DNA of 64,000 nucleotides from Meghimatium bilineatum. Taxonomy: Eukaryota > Mollusca > Gastropoda > Stylommatophora > Philomycidae. Positions 11,521-23,475 of this stretch are shown one piece after another. The position numbers were made by a program, and so were the translations under genes. Where the stretch lies: contig CM067318.1 in the NCBI GenBank assembly GCA_034231615.1, forward strand, positions 33,231,909 to 33,295,908, written 5' to 3'. The notes under the pieces were generated by a model. The model made no database searches, was not told where the DNA came from, and saw only the letters and a program-made list of their open reading frames with translations. Positions within the stretch are counted from its first letter, which is position 1. Each line of letters begins with the position of its first letter.

Positions 11521-12209
11521 TCTGATATAGAATTAGTAGACAGATATACAATTGGGTGAGTTCTGTGATCGCTAAATTTGATATATCTTCATCACAACAA
11601 ACTTCTAGAGAATGTTCAAACTAAATGCATAATATTCATTCCCTGTCGTACATTTGTATTTAGTTGGAAAATTACACGTTCTAAAACACCAAACTGACAA
11701 TCATTACTTCATCGACCCCGACACGTCAGCACAAACCATTAAAATATACTTGTGTGAAGGATAATACAATAAGACCCATAATCATCAGGGTATAGGGGTT
11801 CTATATTAGAGACATAAAAAAACCCACTCCAAACAATTCTATCTTCAATGGAACCCGGATAATTTCCTGATGTTGACAACCCACCATTTCATCTCAATAT
11901 TTTCTTAGTCATCTATTACCAATGTCAACCTTTTGTCCGGAAAATCCAGTTATAACAAATTGGTCCAGACGGACAAAATATTTACATAATAGTCACATTT
12001 CGTTATATACGATTATATACAATAAAAAATAAACTCAATGTGGCTTTTGAAAAGTGTTGTTAATAGGAAATGTTAATGTTATATGTGTACCACTAAAGAG
12101 AGATACCGCTGTATTTTGACTAGTCTTGATGTCACTTTTCGAATATTTGTTGTTTTAGTACGTGTTATTTACAACGTATTCATAAGCGCTCGCAGAATAC
12201 GTTATAAAA
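11521..12209. other. No recognisable feature
   Basis: AT-rich intergenic DNA. I see no ORF with family features and no obvious repeat. Confidence 0.5.
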
Positions 12210-12790
12210 AGAAAATAACTAGTACAATAATAACAATATGTTCATCACAGTCCATAAAACATTTTTAGTACAATCAACATCAAATGCTGTCGCCACTACG
12301 AAGATTGGATGCAACGACCTTCCACATCCTTTGTCTTTTTCATCCGTAGCGCAATATGCTAGACCGTACCCTGTCATTCTGGTGATGTTTCTTTTCCCTC
12401 CCACTTGTATCTCTACCCACCACTTTCTTACGTTCCCTCAATTCCACCTTCTAGTATGGTCTTCAACAAGGTATCATTACATGTCCAAAATATTTTACGT
12501 CTTCCATTATTATTTATTTTAATAGTTTTTTTCCCACCCATAGCATTGCCAGAACCTGTTTGTTAGTTATATTTTCTGTCTACAAGGTTGCCCTTATTCT
12601 TTTATATATTCACATCTGGATATATGGATGATACACATCTCAAAGGCACCAATTCTGTCATCTACTTGTTTGTTCATTGTCCATGTTTTTGAGTCATACA
12701 TTAGTGTAGAATAGATGTAGAATTTTGTAATACTCATGTTTAATTTATTTCTGAGTTCTATAAATGATAGTTTAGTAGAATAGATAATTA
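12210..12790 (-). pseudogene. LINE 3' fragment
   Basis: The minus strand reads KLNMSITKFYIYSTLMYDSK followed by TWTMNKQVDDRIGAFEM, a degraded middle, and YKWEGKRNITRMTGYGLA near the C-terminus. This is the same lineage as the LINEs at 24834-25980, 32068-33055 and 58707-59695 (compare KWESKITKWTGCSLAECTT there). Frames are broken. Confidence 0.7.
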
Positions 12791-13010
12791 TCTATAAGCT
12801 GTTAACAGCTTATAAGCTTTAATAAATGTGTATTTGTGACTTAGGACTAATGGTCAAGATATCATACGTAACAGTATCATGAAATGTTTGGATAGACATT
12901 CGGCAGAAGCCTGTAGTATATGTTCCATGCTGATAATGTGATACTGAGAAACAAACACGGTCTGGCAGCTCTCACAACAATGGGGGTTGCGCATCTAGAA
13001 CGCGACTGCT

Positions 13011-13262
13011 TAACTCTTTAACCAGTTGGTTCTGTCAGTAGTTGACCATGGCTTGGGGCGTAACTTTTAACCAGTTGGTTCTGCCAGTAGTTGACCATGG
13101 CTTGGGGCGTAACTCTTTAACCAGTTGGTTCTGCCAGTAGTTGACCATGGCTTGGGGCGTAACTCTTTAACCAGTTGGTTCTGCCAGTAGCTGACTATGG
13201 CTTCGGGCGTAACTGTTTAACCAGTTGGTTCTGTCAGTAGTTAAAATGGCTGGGGGCTTAAC
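13011..13262 (+). repeat. 50-bp minisatellite, 5 units
   Basis: Tandem copies of AACTCTTTAACCAGTTGGTT, then CTGCCAGTAGTTGACCATGG, then CTTGGGGCGT. The last unit is degenerate. Confidence 0.9.
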
Positions 13263-13329
13263 TTAGGGCTTAGCCCAAGTTACTTTTACTAAAGTATTAA
13301 ATCAATGCTAGTGAGAGAATAGAACTATA

Positions 13330-14880
13330 ATCCCATAACAATCATCAATGACAAAATCGGCAAACCCTTAGTGAACACCATAAATAGGGAAACAAGATGG
13401 AAAGAATACTTACAGAAATTATACAACCCAATCATCACAACAGAATAAAGACCCGCCAACGATCTAAAAGATGTAGAAACAACAGAACCAGATATGCTAA
13501 ATCAAGAAATAGATGAAGCGTGAAAACATGGTCCACGTAATAAGTCACCATGAGTTTACGGTATACACAGCGAAGCATTAAAAGTGTGTATAAAAACAGT
13601 GGTCCAGCGGTTAGGCAGATTATTCAAAATAGTCTGGACAGAAAGATAAGAACGAGATGACTGAACAAATCAGTAGTGATACCATTACGAAAACACAAAG
13701 GTAGTAGGAGAGATTGCGAGCTATATAGAGACATCTTCTTATTAAGTCACAGAAGTAAAATAAAAAATAATACAATAGAAAATACGATACACTGTAGAAA
13801 CACAGCTGAGTCGCGCACAATTTGCCGTCAGAAGATGTGCAAGCTGTACAGATTCATACTGAGACAACTAAGTGAAAAAGGAGGACAGCTGTTAAATAGT
13901 ACAAAAGCGTTTTACAAAAAATGCCAACGCTCAGTAAGAACAACAAATGCAATGACTGAACCTTTTGAAACATGATCGGGAATAAGAGAATTCTATGTGC
14001 TTTCACCCCTACCTATCAACAAATACATGGAAATAATAATAAAAGAAGTTCACATCAACAAAGAGAAAACCATTGCAAATAAAACTAATGTGGAACTTGA
14101 TGAAATCAACGAGCTACTATTTGTGTACGATCAAAGTCTAATATAAAAAGATGTTGAAAATGTGAAAAACCACATTAATGCATTATTATTAGCATATAAG
14201 AAGTACAACAGGAAAATTTACGTTAAAAAAACCATAAAGTCTTCAACACCAAAGGATATAAGAATAAATGACACTAAGGTTAAACAAGCCAACACATTTA
14301 AGTATCTTGGCAGCATTTTTTATTCTAAAAATGAAAGACTAGATAGAGAATAGAAACAAGGTGCCAGAAAGAAAACACAGTGGCTTACCAATTTTCACCA
14401 TGACTTCACCATCCAAAGGTTAAAATGGAATTTAAAAAACAAAACCGTTACAAAACACAAAAAAACAACAACAGATAATATCTACAATTATTACAATAAA
14501 ATTCTGCTACCAATGTCAAACATGGTCGCTAACAGTCTTAGAACAGAGGAAAATCATTATATGTGAAATTAAGTGTCTAGGAAAAGCTGCAATGGTTAAT
14601 AAACTTGATAAAATAGGAAATGAAGAAATTAGGATAAGAGTTGGTTTAATATATATTGATCAAATCCAAAGACATCAAAATGGTTCGGTCACCTTATGAG
14701 AATGAACCCAAACCAAATACCAATGTGAGCATACAACAAAAAATATCCGGAATCAAAATAGCCTTGAACAAACATGGATTTAATGCAGCCACGGCGACAC
14801 ATCTGGAATTGGAACGACATCTGAAGCTCCCACTCCTTCGCTTATCGGCAAGTATGGATACTATCAACCATCATTAACCA
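13330..14880 (+). pseudogene. Degenerate LINE, RT to C-terminus
   Basis: Many short plus-strand frames line up in the order expected for a LINE ORF2: NRETRWKEYLQKLYN (upstream of RT), DMLNQEIDEA, then after a decayed RT region TKVKQANTFKYLGSIFYSKN (about 14277-14336), KIIICEIKCLGKAAMVNKLD (about 14550), and a WFGHLMRMN-like piece with QRHQ before it (about 14670-14710). Riddled with stops. The catalytic YADD cannot be read cleanly. An old copy. Confidence 0.65.
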
Positions 14881-15400
14881 GGGGATAAACAATATACAAT
14901 ATACCACAACTGATTCTGTGGTTAGAGGAGAGAAATGGATAAGCTATAGGATGGACATAGAAAGCTATATGCATGTCATCATTAAACTGAGCAGGCAGTG
15001 AACATAGTACAGTGGGCAGGTAAAACAGTAGATACAGCAGTTTCTCGATGATAATACCACATATGTTGTTATATAAACTAACGGTTCTGTGATTACTGTA
15101 AAAACTCAGGGTTGTGATGTACAGTCAATGCTGAATTAAAATTGCAATTGAACAGAATGGAGCTTACAAGAGAAGAACTACCAACGTGAGAATGTAATTT
15201 GAATTAGGTTTAGTGGCACTAAAATGTACTTCCAGTACTAAAACATTAGGAGCGACAATAGTCACAGACTTTCAATCCAATCCTTGATTAGAAAGATCGA
15301 GAATTGGTGACTCCAACACGAGTTGATAAAGTGCACTGCATATTCCAATATTCACATATGGAAAATTATGTGTGAAAATTATGTACTTCTGTCTTCGTCT
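14881..15400. other. No recognisable feature
   Basis: AT-rich sequence with no credible gene, RNA or repeat. Confidence 0.5.
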
Positions 15401-15421
15401 TCTTCTTCTTTCCTTCCTCTT

Positions 15422-15646
15422 TTACCTTTTGTGGGTGTCGATGGAGATACAATGTTCATGTTCTCGCTTTTGTGGCAGCTTCAGAACCATGTGGTGTTCG
15501 TTTAATATCTCGTCGATCCTGCTTACTGTAGGTCTACCCCTGGCTCTTCTTTCTGCTTCTCCTCTCTTCATATATGATTTATAAACTAATGAAGCACACG
15601 GCATTCTTTCCAGATGACCAAACCATCTGTACATGTAGGAATTCAA
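15422..15646 (-). pseudogene. LINE C-terminal fragment
   Basis: The minus strand encodes MYRWFGHLERMP, then a basic stretch with RARGRPTVSRIDEIL. This corresponds to the WFGHLxRM ... RGRPRKRWIDEI end of LINE ORF2 proteins and is open for about 70 codons. Confidence 0.65.
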
Positions 15647-16003
15647 GGCAATGAAAGATCCGGTACATTAACATTGAGAGCACCAATATAGGAGAACTAG
15701 TTATGGACAAGAATGACATAATAAGATATTTACATGAATATTATCTAAATGAGGACACATGACTGAATATATGATTTGGAATTACCCCAAGTTCGATCAT
15801 AATTGGGCTTCTAAAGTATATATGTAACCAGCGACCTACATGAGACATCAGCATCCATACTCTTTTCTTGATGTACTTGCAGAGACCGATTACCTATGGG
15901 TGTCTAGAGTTTATAAAACATCGATACATAATGATGATGGTGTTCCTCCTTCGCAAGCGAAGATGAGCATGGCATGAAGAACATTAAATGCGATGGAAAA
16001 CAA
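15647..16003. other. No recognisable feature
   Basis: No gene or repeat recognised. Confidence 0.5.
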
Positions 16004-16017
16004 TACTACTAATAATA

Positions 16018-16057
<40 letters not shown>

Positions 16058-16073
16058 TAATAATAATAATAAT
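16004..16073 (+). repeat. (AAT)n microsatellite, LINE tail
   Basis: About 23 AAT/TAA trinucleotides. It lies just downstream of the 3' end of the minus-strand LINE fragment at 16080-16600, so it is probably the microsatellite-type 3' tail of that LINE. Confidence 0.8.
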
Positions 16074-16079
16074 TAAAAT

Positions 16080-16600
16080 TGGTAATTAACTAATTTTGTT
16101 AGTGATTTCGTAGATGCACGATGAGTCCAATTCGTGCACGGAAAGTTCTATTGCAGTGCATGCAGGGGTGCTGAAGGTTTGGGGTAGGAGAATTTACGGA
16201 TTTGTCCTTCCGCTTCTTTCGCTTGTGGATTGCCCGCAGTGTTCTTTCTTGTTTAAATTTCGTGATGCCAGCAGTGATCTAGGTGTGTCAGGCTGAGCTA
16301 TCAAATGATGTAGTCTCCCAGGAGCTAGGAATGATGCTGCAGTGCTTGAGATAGCTTTTTAGGTGATCATTGAAGCGCTTTTTCTACCCTCCACTTGAAC
16401 GTTTACCTTCGTTCAGCTCCCCATAGAATAATCTCTTTGGAAGGCGCTTGTCTGGCATACGGACGATGTGGCGAGTGCAGCGGAGTTGGGACCTAGTCAG
16501 CATTGCATGGATGCTTTGCATACACGATCCTGCCAACCTCGATCCTGCAAACCTCGATCCTGCCAACCTCGATCCTGCCAACCTCGATCATACTCTCATG
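16080..16600 (-). pseudogene. LINE C-terminal fragment with C2H2 zinc finger
   Basis: On the minus strand: TRSQLRCTRHIVRMPDKRLP, then KRLFYGELNEGKRSSGG, then after a frame change a QKKRFNDHLK-like helix, and finally PCMHCNRTFRARIGL followed by IVHLRNH. The order (GHxxRMxDxRLPKxLxYGEL, basic helix, CxxC...RIGLxxHxRxH finger) is characteristic of a LINE lineage common in invertebrates. Cys and His spacing of the finger is intact. A related end lies at 27880-28270 and 51090-51470 (minus). Confidence 0.75.
16525..16589 (+). repeat. 15-bp tandem repeat, about 4 units
   Basis: GATCCTGCCAACCTC repeated inside the LINE fragment. In the minus-strand reading it adds a run of AGSRL repeats. Confidence 0.85.
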
Positions 16601-16854
16601 AGGTTTGGTAGGCACCGAAGTCATCGATACATTAAACAAGACTAAACTAAACTAAATATCAACTCGTTTGTAGAATGGTAAGTGTGCCCGCTTCACAAAT
16701 ACAATTTTATGGACTTGCTCGCCCTCTAAATGTGCCACCTGTTACTAGCCAGCTCAACCACCATGCAGCTGCAAACAGTATTATATGACACGTGAACACA
16801 ATAAGACTTTCAAAGCCCAAAGCAGTTCATTGTAGATATATTTTGAGGTGCTGA
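16601..16854. other. Spacer block shared with 33060-33300 and 59700-59940
   Basis: Near-identical phrases occur in all three units (AACTCGTTTGTAGAATGG, AAAGTGTGCCCGCTTCACAA, GACTAGCCAGCTCAACC). No gene seen. It is part of the array spacer. Confidence 0.6.
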
Positions 16855-16919
16855 GGGTACCATATTGTTCTCGACGGACCCAGTGTTAGCAGGTAATCAA
16901 GATTGTAAAGGTAGCTTTT
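16855..16919 (+). mobile_element. 1.3-kb retroposon family, 5' stub
   Basis: Only the first about 60 bp of the retroposon are present (TTCTCGACGGACCCAGTGTT), then the sequence passes into a minisatellite. Full copies of the same start are found at 33297 and 59936. Confidence 0.5.
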
Positions 16920-17252
16920 CAGGCTTTTCACCAATGAAATATTTGAGATGAGGCTTTTCACCAATGAAATATTTGAGATGAGGGTTTCTCATCAATGAAA
17001 TATTTGAGATGAGGGTTTCTCATCAATGAAATATTTGAGATGAGGGTTTCTCATCAATGAAATATGTGAGATGAGGGTTTCTCATCAATGAAATATTAGA
17101 GATGAGGGTTTTCACCAATGAAATATTTGAGACGATGGCTTTTCACCAAGAAATATGAGGAGGCTTTTCACCAATGAAATATTTCAGATGAAGCTTTTCA
17201 CCAATGAAATATTTGAGATGAGGACTTCTCATCAATGAAATATGAGATGAGA
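16920..17252 (+). repeat. About 31-bp minisatellite, about 11 units
   Basis: Units of CAATGAAATATTTGAGATGA followed by GGGTTTCTCAT or GGCTTTTCACC. Single related units occur at 34380-34450 and 61020-61100, which places this array at the equivalent position of the earlier spacer. Confidence 0.85.
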
Positions 17253-17432
17253 GCTTATTATCTCCCCACAATATTCCGTAATGGAGACTTCTGTGTATGA
17301 AATAAATCTTTGAAGAAAATATTCAACCTTCCTACCCATAGACCCCACAAAGGATTCACATAAATTATAAAAGAACTATAATTTTGGAATAGCTGTGGAG
17401 TGAAACAAAAAAAAACACAACAAAAACAAATA

Positions 17433-18890
17433 TGCTTCAGGGCCAATAGTATTCTTCTCCTTTCTGTCCTTGTGTACCTTTCGGTGTTGAGGGGAGAGTG
17501 AGTGTCTGGTCTTTTGCCCTTCTATTTGTCTCTTCCGCTGTTATATTTCCGAGTGTCTCTAATACACTATCTATCCACCTTTTACGAGGGTGTCCATTAG
17601 GTCGACAGTATTCATATCGTTTTGTTAAGGGTTTTTTGGACAATACTTTGCTCTTTCTGTCTGGTTATGTGGCCGAACCATTTAACTTGTTTGAGGATGT
17701 ATTCTATTGTTGACTTGATACCTAATTGTTTCCTGTGTTCTTCATTCCTGATTTTGTCTCTCAAGCTAACTCCAATCATACGTCTCACACATTTCATTTC
17801 ATGGTGTTAATTTTATGTATTGTTCTAGAATCTAATGTCCAAGTTTGACACTGATAACACAATGTTGGTAAGAAAATGATGTTGAAAAGCGCTTTCCTTG
17901 TTTCTAGTGTAATATCTTTGTTTCTTAGTAAATGTGTTAACTGACCAATGATCTGACAAGCTTTATTACATCTTGCGTTTATTTCTGCTTCTTGTTTGTT
18001 GTCATATCTGAATGTGCTGCCCAAATATTTGAATTCATCTACTTGTTTTAGGTGTTTATTATTTATCTGTATGTTGATGTTCTCCTTTTCTCTTGCAATA
18101 TTCAAAACTTATGTTTTGTCTTTGTTGATTTTCATTCCAAATTGCTTGCCTGTTGTTTCTATTATGTTTAGGTGGTCTTGCAGGTTTTCAATGCTGTTGT
18201 GGAATAAAACCTGGTCATCTGCAAAAAGCAGTTCATTTGTTTCATTAGAATTTGCTGTTTTGTTTATATGGTTCATGTATGTAATAAAAAGTAGTGGGGA
18301 CAATACACATCCCTGTTTGACGCCTGTACTAATCACAAAGTCTTCTGTGTAGCCTGCTGCTGTTCTTACAGTGCAGCTGCTGTTGTTTGTAGACTTCTAC
18401 AAACATTAACTAAATGTTGGCATACTCCATAAATTTTTAATGTTTCCCATAGTTTTTCTCTGTTTACTCGGTTAAATGCTTTCTCTTGATCTATGAAGGA
18501 TATGTATAAGTTTTGGTTGTATTCTATTGACTTCTCTGTTTCTACTGTTTCAGAATAAATATTGCACCAGTATATCCTCAGTTTCTTCTAAAACCCAATT
18601 TGTGTATTTCTAAGGTCTTGTTCTATTACACGTCTTAGTCTTTTCTCTACTAATTTGGCATATAATTTTCCTGCAGGAAATTCCCCTGTACTGGTTACAG
18701 TCTCTTTTGCTGCCTTTCCTTTTCCATATTGGCACTATGATAGCTTTTCTCCAGTCTGTTGGTGTCTTCTGTTGTCTCCACGTTAAAAATTCTGTGTAGC
18801 CAATATAATCCTGTTTTTCCTGCTGTTCTTATAATTTCTAATGAGATAAAGGGTCAATAGTGAGACTCAAAATTGATCACTTATTCATTG
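17433..18890 (-). pseudogene. LINE fragment, RT to C-terminus
   Basis: Minus-strand frames show, from 18890 down, a motif A-like SFIDQEKAFNRV, GVKQGCVLSPLLF (motif B, 18300-18336), LLFADDQVLF (motif C), QVDEFKYLGSTF, IIFLPTLCYQCQTWTLDSRT, RRMIGVSLRDKIRNEEHR, VKWFGHITR and GHPRKRWIDSV, with a stop at 17437-17439. Frames change at least three times, so it is not functional. It lies just downstream of the esterase 1 stop codon, in the same orientation. The LINEs at 28325-29049 and 51485-52320 are of the same lineage. Confidence 0.8.
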
Positions 18891-18917
18891 TATAATGAAT
18901 ATTTTTATCTATGAAAT

Positions 18918-18955
18918 TCAATATTTGTCAATCTATAATATGTATTTCATTGATT
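18918..18955. repeat. Single unit of the 30-bp AT-rich minisatellite
   Basis: TTTGTCAATCTATAATATGT and the following TTTCATTGATTT match the unit expanded at 61108-61795. It touches the esterase 1 stop codon and marks a recombination junction (see findings). Confidence 0.7.
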
Positions 18956-20411
18956 TAACCAACAACTGTGAGTAGGACATCAGAATATTCAAGAATTTTT
19001 TCAAACAGAGGAATCAGGAACAATCGAGGATAAGCCACAAGTGAATAATTGGCATTAATTTCTAACATATTAGGACTAGCTGGAGTAAAAGCATCCCATT
19101 TTACTAGACGATTACCATTGCCCGAAGTATGTGTTATGTTTGAAGGTGTAGGGTCTCCAAATTTAATAAAATTCGTCCACATAGTGCTCACATCTTCACC
19201 GACTGCTTTGTCGTCTGATGTTGTATAATTGTGGCGGGAATCTGGGTAGAATACAAAATGTCGCTCAGTAGCATGATCAACACCTTTCCAGACCGGTCTA
19301 GTCGAGTCACTTGGTCTATAATTAAACACGTACAGAAAATGTTTCGTTCCAGTGTGTTTATTCGAAGTTAAACTTAATTCAACAATGGTAGATCCAGCAA
19401 AACTAACATCTGACATAGCTGTTACAAGGATACTTCTTAAAATTAAAGGATCTGTTTCATTTTCAAGATTTCCAAGATAGGCTTCACAAATAAGTCGTAC
19501 AATTTTATCAACGTTGACTACTAAACTTTCTAGATAATCTCTAATTTTTTCTATAAATTGTTGCCTAGTTATGCCAACATTTTGTGGGTCTCGAATAAAA
19601 TTAGAAAGCTCACCAGATGTTGAGCCACGAAGTGTATCCACTTTAATGTTATTTCCATTCTTGAACAGATAAATAGGATCGTCTTGGAGAAAACCAAAGA
19701 TAGTTTCAATTCTAGGTAACATCACAGCGTCCTGTGTTGCATTGATTAACACTGCTTCATCAACTTTTTGTAAACATTGCAAGATCTCAGAAGATGTCGT
19801 CTGATTGCATCCCACTCGAGATGCTGATCTCAAGCTAGTATCTTTCACTTTTAATTGCATTCCTGGTCTTTCTATTGCAGATAGTGTAAGGGATGAACCG
19901 CTCTGTATAATGGCTCTCTTGAAGAGCCCGTTCGCTATCGGTGACACAGTTAATAGTGACACACAAAATGCTCCTGCGCTTACTCCCCCAATCGTGACTT
20001 GATTCGGGTCACCTCCAAATGCTCTGATATATTTCTGAACCCATTTCAGTGCCAGAACTTGGTCTAACAGCCCATAATTTCCAGGCATGACATCATCACC
20101 CGTGGACATAAACCCAAAAGGTCCGAGTCGGTAGTTGATAGTTACAGCAACAATCCCTTTAGGGGCGAGAACTGCACCTTCCCCATCCTTGTAAGCTGAC
20201 CCATTACAGTAACCTCCCCCGTGGATCCAAACGAGAACTGGAAGTGACGAGTTCACATTTGGGGTAAAGACATTCAGAAAAAGGCAATCTTCTACTCTTA
20301 AAGAGGTGGTGTCCTTTACGTCGGTCTGGGGACATATGACACTTTCTTTAACAGCTTCCTTGACACCTGACCAACCAGGTGCCGGTTCTGGTGCCTTGAA
20401 TCTTCGTTCAC
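18955..20411 (-). CDS. Carboxylesterase 1 (type-B, cholinesterase-like), exon 2
   Basis: This exon encodes the alpha/beta-hydrolase catalytic domain. It starts at 20411 just after a TTTTTAG acceptor, and joining to exon 1 restores the codon to give LPPTGERRFKAP. In the joined protein of about 552 residues it shows the type-B signature EDCLFLNVFTP (from about 108), the oxyanion-hole HGGG (about 131-134), FGGDPNQVTIGGVSAGA with nucleophile Ser near 212, TSGELSNF with Glu near 335, and GVDHATERHFVF with His near 447. The triad is complete. It has several Asn-X-Ser/Thr sites and no transmembrane or GPI-type tail. Expected to be a secreted esterase; the substrate is unknown. The last codons (LLTVVG) differ from paralogs 2 and 3 and equal the end of a LINE ORF (see findings). 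The neighbouring genes are paralogs. Confidence 0.92.
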
Positions 20412-20639
20412 CTAAAAATAAATACACGTAAATTAAGTCAACAACTATAAATAAACAACTTGGAAATTCAGGAAAGTTTTAGAAATTTTAGAAATATAGT
20501 TTTTTTTTTACAATCTGGACCTGTTTTATCACTTTGGCTGGATTCTATATAGATTTAGCTATCTGTAGTGAAAATTTATTGGCAGCAAGATATCACCAAC
20601 AGGAGATTCATCAACAGAAATATCACACAGTATTGCACT

Positions 20640-20850
20640 GGCTGCTAACTCATTCAATAAACTATCGAATATCTGAGATTCAAAAACACTAAGAAATAAC
20701 ACAAAACTCAAAATCTTCAACTCCTGCATAATTCCAACATTAACATATGGATGCGAAAGTTGGAAAGCAACATCAAAATTAGAGCAAAGATTAACAACTT
20801 TGAAAATAAATATCTTAGAAGGCCGCTGAACAAGCGTTGGACAACAGACT
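20640..20850 (+). pseudogene. LINE fragment
   Basis: A plus-strand frame reads TKLKIFNSCIIPTLTYGCES, then WKATSKLEQRLTTLKINILE. This is the conserved TLTYGCExW region after RT in LINE ORF2. Short and isolated within the intron. Confidence 0.65.
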
Positions 20851-21259
20851 TCAAATCACACACAGTTGTCAGACAAGAATCAAAACAATAATCTGTATCC
20901 CCCTATATTAGAAAGCGTCGCTGGAATTACATCACATCACGATGTTCACTGTCCTGCTTATGGACAGTCCCTAGGGATTAGAAAATTCTTAAATAAAAAT
21001 TAAGCATTGGATAGAAGGAGATATATTTAATCTCATATTTTGTTTCGCAGAATCTCTATTTAATTTAATTCACCAAGTTAAAAGAGATAGTCATCACAAA
21101 TGTGGTATTTGTTGATGGTTGTGCATTCACTCCCAGCTCCGAAAAAAGATTTGCAATCCAGGATGGAAAGATTTTCTGCAGAATGACCTATGTTTAGCTT
21201 GAGCTACCAAGAGGTAATAGTTCAACCATCTCCCAGTGAAATGCACCATAACTCAGTAG

Positions 21260-21500
21260 TCAAGGTCAATAACAATTGTCTTCTACCAGTCCACAGATTC
21301 ACTAATCTCGGTAGTACTCTCTCCATAGCCGATGGTAGTGAATGATGAAAACAAAAATTAACACGACTGTTTCTAAAGCAACTGTTGCATTTGGCAGACC
21401 GTGCAATAGTGTGTGGGAACGTAAGGGCATTAGTCTTGCCACAAAATTTGAAGTCTATCGGGCCATTAAGCTCACTAGATTGTTATATTCTTGTGAGACT
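21260..21500 (+). pseudogene. LINE fragment, a different lineage
   Basis: Frames read VHRFTNLGSTLSIADGS, then KATVAFGRPCNSVWERKGIS, then LATKFEVYRAIKLTRLLYSC. This matches the FxYLGSxLS ... FGRL...WxxxGISLxTKxxVYRAVVLxxLLY segment of another LINE group. Frame-shifted between the first two pieces. Confidence 0.7.
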
Positions 21501-21654
21501 TAGTGTACAGCAGATATGACATTAAGCTCACTAGTTTGTTATTGGACAATGTACAGCAGATATGACATTAAGCTCACTAGCATGCTACATAGTAAAGTGA
21601 CAAGATACAATACCTGATACTGAAGTCCTCACTAGAGCTAAAATTCAAATATCC

Positions 21655-21918
21655 ATTATTATCTACTAGTTCTCATCATTACCTACTAGTTCTCATCATT
21701 ACCTACTAGTTCTCATAATTACCTACTAGTTCTCATAATTACCTACTAGTTCTCATAATTACCTACTAGTTCTCATCATTACCTACTAGTTCTCATCATT
21801 ACCTACTAGTTCTCATCATTACCTACTAGTTCTCATAATTACCTACTAGTTCTCATAATTACCTACTAGTTCTCATTATTACCTACTAGTTCTCATCATT
21901 GCCCATCATTACCTACTA
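21655..21918 (+). repeat. 20-bp minisatellite, 13 units
   Basis: Near-perfect direct repeats CTACTAGTTCTCATCATTAC, with only CATCATT/CATAATT/CATTATT variation. Continuous tandem repetition without spacers. It lies in intron 1 of esterase 1 and is absent from the intron of esterase 2. Confidence 0.95.
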
Positions 21919-22901
21919 GTTTTAGCTATAGTCTGTCGTGTCTCATTGACGCGATATATAAACCTGTGTTTTACGTAAGTCTAATTGTTGTTACGTTTCA
22001 CGCAGTTACCTTGTATTGATTGTCATACAATGCTAAAGAAGGTTTTATTGATATGTGTCGGGCACGTTGTGCACATGCATGACAATCACATTTCAAAATA
22101 GCTGATGTTTGTTGATTTCTTTAGGGAAAAACAACTGACCTGCCTGTAAACAGAAGAATCGATTTAAGGACTTTCTCAGTATCTCTAAATAGCTTCAACA
22201 TCGATGTCACATTCTGAGATTCCAGTGTGGATCAACAACTCCAGCAAATGTGCGCCAATGAACACTTGTATCAACGAGTGATGCCACATTCTGGGAGTCT
22301 GTGTCTCGTCCAGTGTGGATCAACAACTCCAGCAAACGTGCATCAATGAACACTTGCATCAATGAAAATCATCAAATCTCAGGGGCACAAAGAAAACCTG
22401 CGGCACAAGAAGGCAGAACAACGAACACACATGTGTTGAACTCTGATCATACGTTTCCTAAATGTGATCATACGTTTCAACTCTGATCATACGTTTGCTA
22501 TTTTATGCAATAATTAGACTTTTCAGTCATCTCTGTACACACGAGAGAGATACAACAACACAAGTCTCAAAGTGTTATCACCATCGCCTGAAATGGATGA
22601 GTATTATTTATAGTACTCTCTTTACGGTCTCTACGGTAAAGTGGTTTTTGAGAATTTGATGTTAAGTTCACTTTGTTAGTTAACAACGTCACACCTAGAG
22701 ATAACGTATTCATCATGAAGCCTGCTCTAAATAATTTCCCCACATGAACTAGTGACCTTTTCTTTAGGCTGGGTCGGCCTAAAAGAATTTGATTAACCGA
22801 CAACAACCTAAATAATTTGATGTATATGTGACACATATTGGGCTAGATATTTATTTATTGTTCGCATAAGAAGTGGAATAATAATAAGAAGAAATGCATA
22901 C

Positions 22902-23475
22902 AGTAACATGAATCCACAAACATACTTATATTATTATATCCCATAAATCTAATTTGATATAGTAACATGTGAATTCACAAACATACTTATATTATCATAT
23001 CCCATAAATCTAATTTGATATAGTAACATGTGAATTCACAAACATACTTAAATTATCATATCCCATAAATCTAATTTGATATAGTAACATGTGAATTCAC
23101 AAACATACTTATATTATCATATCCCATGAATCTAATTTGATATAGTAACATGTGAATTCACAAACATACTTATATTATCATCTCCTAGAAATCTAATTTG
23201 ATATAGTAAAGTAACATGTGAATTCGCAAACATACTTATATTATCATATCCCAGAAATCTAATTTGATATAGTAAAGTAACATGTGAATTCGCAAACATA
23301 CTTATATTATCATATCCCAGAAATCTAATTTGATATAGTAAAGTAACATGTGAATTCGCAAACATACTTATATTATCATATCCCAGAAATCTAATTTGAT
23401 ATAGTAAAGTAACATGTGAATTCGCAAACATACTTATATTATTATCTTCTAGAAATCTAATTTGATGTATTAGAA
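22902..23475 (+). repeat. 61-66-bp minisatellite next to the splice donor, about 9 units
   Basis: Units contain GAATTCACAAACATACTTAT, then ATTATCATATCCCATAAATC, then TAATTTGATATAGTAACATGT. Later units carry an extra AAAGT (66 bp). The array ends about 25 bp from the exon 1 donor. Esterase 2 has only about two units at the matching place (47510-47640). Confidence 0.92.

Noticed and set aside
12238-12522. 94-codon plus-strand ORF
   Set aside because: It is the antisense of a LINE C-terminal fragment.
21655-21918. Regular 20-bp direct repeats suggesting a CRISPR-like array
   Set aside because: Units are contiguous with no unique spacers, within a eukaryotic intron; a plain minisatellite.
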